Source: Phallusia fumigata
Taxonomy: Eukaryota; Chordata; Ascidiacea; Phlebobranchia; Ascidiidae
Assembly: GCA_008931825.1 (NCBI GenBank)
Contig: QXVZ01013610.1
Span: 1 to 22,016 of the forward strand
Length of the DNA stretch: 22,016 bases
Direction of reading: 5' to 3'
The notes beneath the pieces are model-generated. The model was not told the DNA's origin and did not search any database. It worked only from the letters and a program-made list of their open reading frames with translations. The position numbers were made by a program, and so were the translations under genes. Positions 20,209 to 22,016 of the stretch are shown in pieces. Each line of letters starts with the position of its first letter. Positions within the stretch are counted from its first letter, which is position 1.

Positions 20209-21152
20209 TTTCACGCTGACTCAATCCAACAACGTCACTGTGTACACGATTGGAGTTGGTTCGGCAGTAAACTTGGGACATCTTCGGATGAGCGCTAATG
20301 GAGGAATGTCGGATGACAGAGTCGTTACAACTGGAGCATTTGCACAACTGGCATCCACCCTCGTAAACATTTACGCCGATGTCGTTCCAGTCTGCCGAAC
20401 CGGTTTGTTTCATATTCCATTTGCCTAAAAAAAAATTAAGTTTTCAGCCATATCTAAATTGCCACGGTTTCTAAGTACTTCACCTGCCATTAGCATTTCT
20501 GGCGTGAGATGAAAAGCTGGTTGAAAAATGTGTTTTTGATCTTCAGACATCTCCTGCGAGCAGGTAACTACGATGCAAATGACAATCGATTCCATTTTTA
20601 CAACCAGCGATCTTTCTACAACCAGTATTCAATCAACAGCAACAACCTTCAGACTTTCAACAACCAGTAAACCAATTCCAATTAGTAAGTCACCATGAAC
20701 CAACGAACCAATTATTGAATGATAGATGCCGTCCAGTCTGCAACGTCGGTTTGTTTCGTATTTCTAAATATACAGATATTACTTTAGCTTTTCGTCAAAT
20801 ATAGAATTTTCTGTTTTTATAAGGCGTTAATTGGCAGAGGTCCTCAATACCTATATTTCTGTATTTGAGTTGAAAATGTTGTTGTTCCACTTTGCTAAAA
20901 CATATTTTCGGTTTAGATGACAACACCTCTTCTGGTGTTATGTTTGAGAATCCAAATACTGAACCAGCGGTTCAACCATCAACAGTCAGCGAACCTGAAT
21001 CAACCAACAACCCAACATCAACTGATATTTCGGAAACGACCAGTGAATCTTCACAAAGCCGGATAGAGAGTCTGTTGTTTAGTTTGTGTGTATTTGTAGC
21101 GCTTTCATTGCTTTTATCGGAATCGTTTTTATGTGGAATGAACCGCAACTGA
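20209..21152 (+). CDS. 3' end of a vWA-domain membrane or GPI-like protein gene (last three exons)
   Basis: The exons are 20209-20402, 20547-20684 and 20917-21152. Acceptors are ctctaaag, atcttcag and ggtttag; donors are GTTTGT and GTAAGT. Phases (2 in, then 1 and 1) join without a stop and end in TGA. The first exon reads NVTVYTIGVGSAVNLGHLRM, then AFAQLASTL and VPVCRT. This is the last strand, helix and closing Cys of a von Willebrand factor A domain, which usually binds extracellular ligands. The second exon starts DISCEQ and becomes rich in Thr and Ser (repeated TTS). The third is Pro/Ser/Thr-rich and ends with a hydrophobic run (LLFSLCVFVALSLLL) and a short tail, fitting a C-terminal membrane anchor or GPI signal. 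The exons with the start and the metal-binding DxSxS of the domain were not found upstream in the window, so this is the 3' part of a longer gene or a detached remnant. It is convergent with nothing and unrelated to A-D. Confidence 0.72.
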
Positions 21153-21570
21153 CCCTTTTGTGTCCTACATACATGTTTTTGTAATTTTCTCTGCTCTCCT
21201 GGGCTCATGTCTTACTGATACTAGTCAAGATGCACTAAAGCAAATCTGTTAAACCACGCTGCGTGTAGCTTACTTGTTTGCAGTTTTCTGACCCACGAGC
21301 CGTCAATGTACATGCTGTAACCTTAAATTCTGACAAAAGCCAGATTCAATCTAGAAAGGATGGCATAAATCTACGTTTTTTTCACTTTCAAATCTGTTTG
21401 CATTGTATATACCTTAACGCAAAGCTGTGTTTGAAAAGTGTGATACATATACACACTTGGTATAAAACGTTTTAGTATGTCAGCTTATATACTTGTTCAT
21501 TTTGGGTTGGATTTTTTCGCTCAAACTTGTTTTGATTTTAAGGAAGTTGCTTGTAATCGTGTCAGTTGTT

Positions 21571-21576
21571 AATAAA
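21571..21576 (+). terminator. Polyadenylation signal candidate for the vWA gene
   Basis: AATAAA about 420 nt after the TGA at 21152, giving a 3' UTR of ordinary size. Confidence 0.5.
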
Positions 21577-22016
21577 AACTCTAGATTATAACCTTGATTG
21601 CTTAAAAGGACAGTCTACTGGTAAATAGCTCATCTGGCGTTTTAAATTACCGAGCACAAACTTGGAATTTCCCTGGTACAGTGAAAAATGCTCCTAAGCA
21701 TTGTGTATTACAAATAAGATAAGAGCAAATTAACGAAAACTGGTCTTGGGCTGTATATACCCACTGTCCATGTTGGAGCTCATTCGGTCCAGCGCTAGCC
21801 AAAAAAAACTGTTTCACACACACAATACAATCAGATGGCTTTAGCGGCATTTTTCCATAATGGACAAACCGCTAAATTGGGCTAAAGACTTATACGTTTT
21901 TGGTTTGGGCGAATGGACTGGGGCGCTTGAGCTCCCGCGTTCGAACCCCGCAAAAATATATATTTTTTTTAATTGAACATTGAGGCCTTTAACTGGCAGA
22001 ACACAGCAAATGGTTC
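21577..22016. other. Downstream of the vWA gene
   Basis: Apart from the tRNA-like fragment, nothing recognised. Confidence 0.4.
21905..21951 (+). repeat. tRNA-derived (SINE-like) fragment
   Basis: gaatggactggggcgcttga is followed by gcgttcgaaccccgc, a B-box-like T arm, then an A/T-rich tail. The 5-bp T stem is imperfect and no acceptor stem is seen, so it is a repeat relic and not a tRNA gene. Confidence 0.4.

Noticed and set aside
21905..21951. Functional tRNA gene
   Set aside because: Only a T-arm-like piece is clear; acceptor stem and full cloverleaf are missing.

Overview
The window looks like compact, AT-rich animal nuclear DNA. Its coding sequence is split into exons with GT/AG borders. 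Introns are mostly 100-360 bp, and polyadenylation signals, tRNA-derived repeat fragments, a tandem satellite and a 500-N assembly gap are present. An invertebrate chordate such as the tunicate Ciona is my best guess, from gene style only and with low confidence. No bacterial, viral or CRISPR-like structure was seen.

From about 2.6 to 17.6 kb, the minus strand carries a tandem array of four related genes, called here D, C, B and A in order of increasing coordinate. The fullest copy, C (5576-7768), has four exons whose phases join exactly into 539 codons plus stop. Exon 1 encodes a short N-terminus, a Gly/Ala-rich hydrophobic segment and an alpha/beta domain laid out like TRADD-N. A short exon 2 follows. 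Exon 3 encodes an acidic linker built from a 24-bp coding minisatellite. The last exon encodes an all-helical TPR-like domain with a W-C-x-H-W-x-A-L signature. B (10364-13541) keeps the layout but is much diverged, has different linker exons and ends early. A (15693-17608) keeps exon 1, but its linker exon is damaged and its TPR exon is cut to about half. D (2625-3650) shows only the TPR exon; no exon 1 was found for it.

The genes are separated by related flanks. A short repeat core occurs five times, near 1.3, 5.1, 8.5, 14.9 and 20.0 kb, and exactly one gene lies between each neighbouring pair. Larger flank blocks (R1 at about 430-1440, 3715-5160 and 18850-20060; R2 at 1668-2145 and 8668-9148) show that the array grew by segmental duplication followed by independent decay. 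A TPR paralogue beyond the left edge is possible.

To the right (20209-21152) the plus strand holds the last three exons of a different gene: the end of a von Willebrand factor A domain, a Ser/Thr-rich stalk and a C-terminal hydrophobic anchor, followed by an AATAAA signal. Its upstream exons were not found; the space before it is an R1 block.

Inference: genes A-D are a lineage-specific, fast-evolving family of probable membrane-tethered adaptor proteins (TRADD-N-like plus TPR). That is a combination expected of innate-immune or cell-death signalling, but function cannot be shown from sequence alone.
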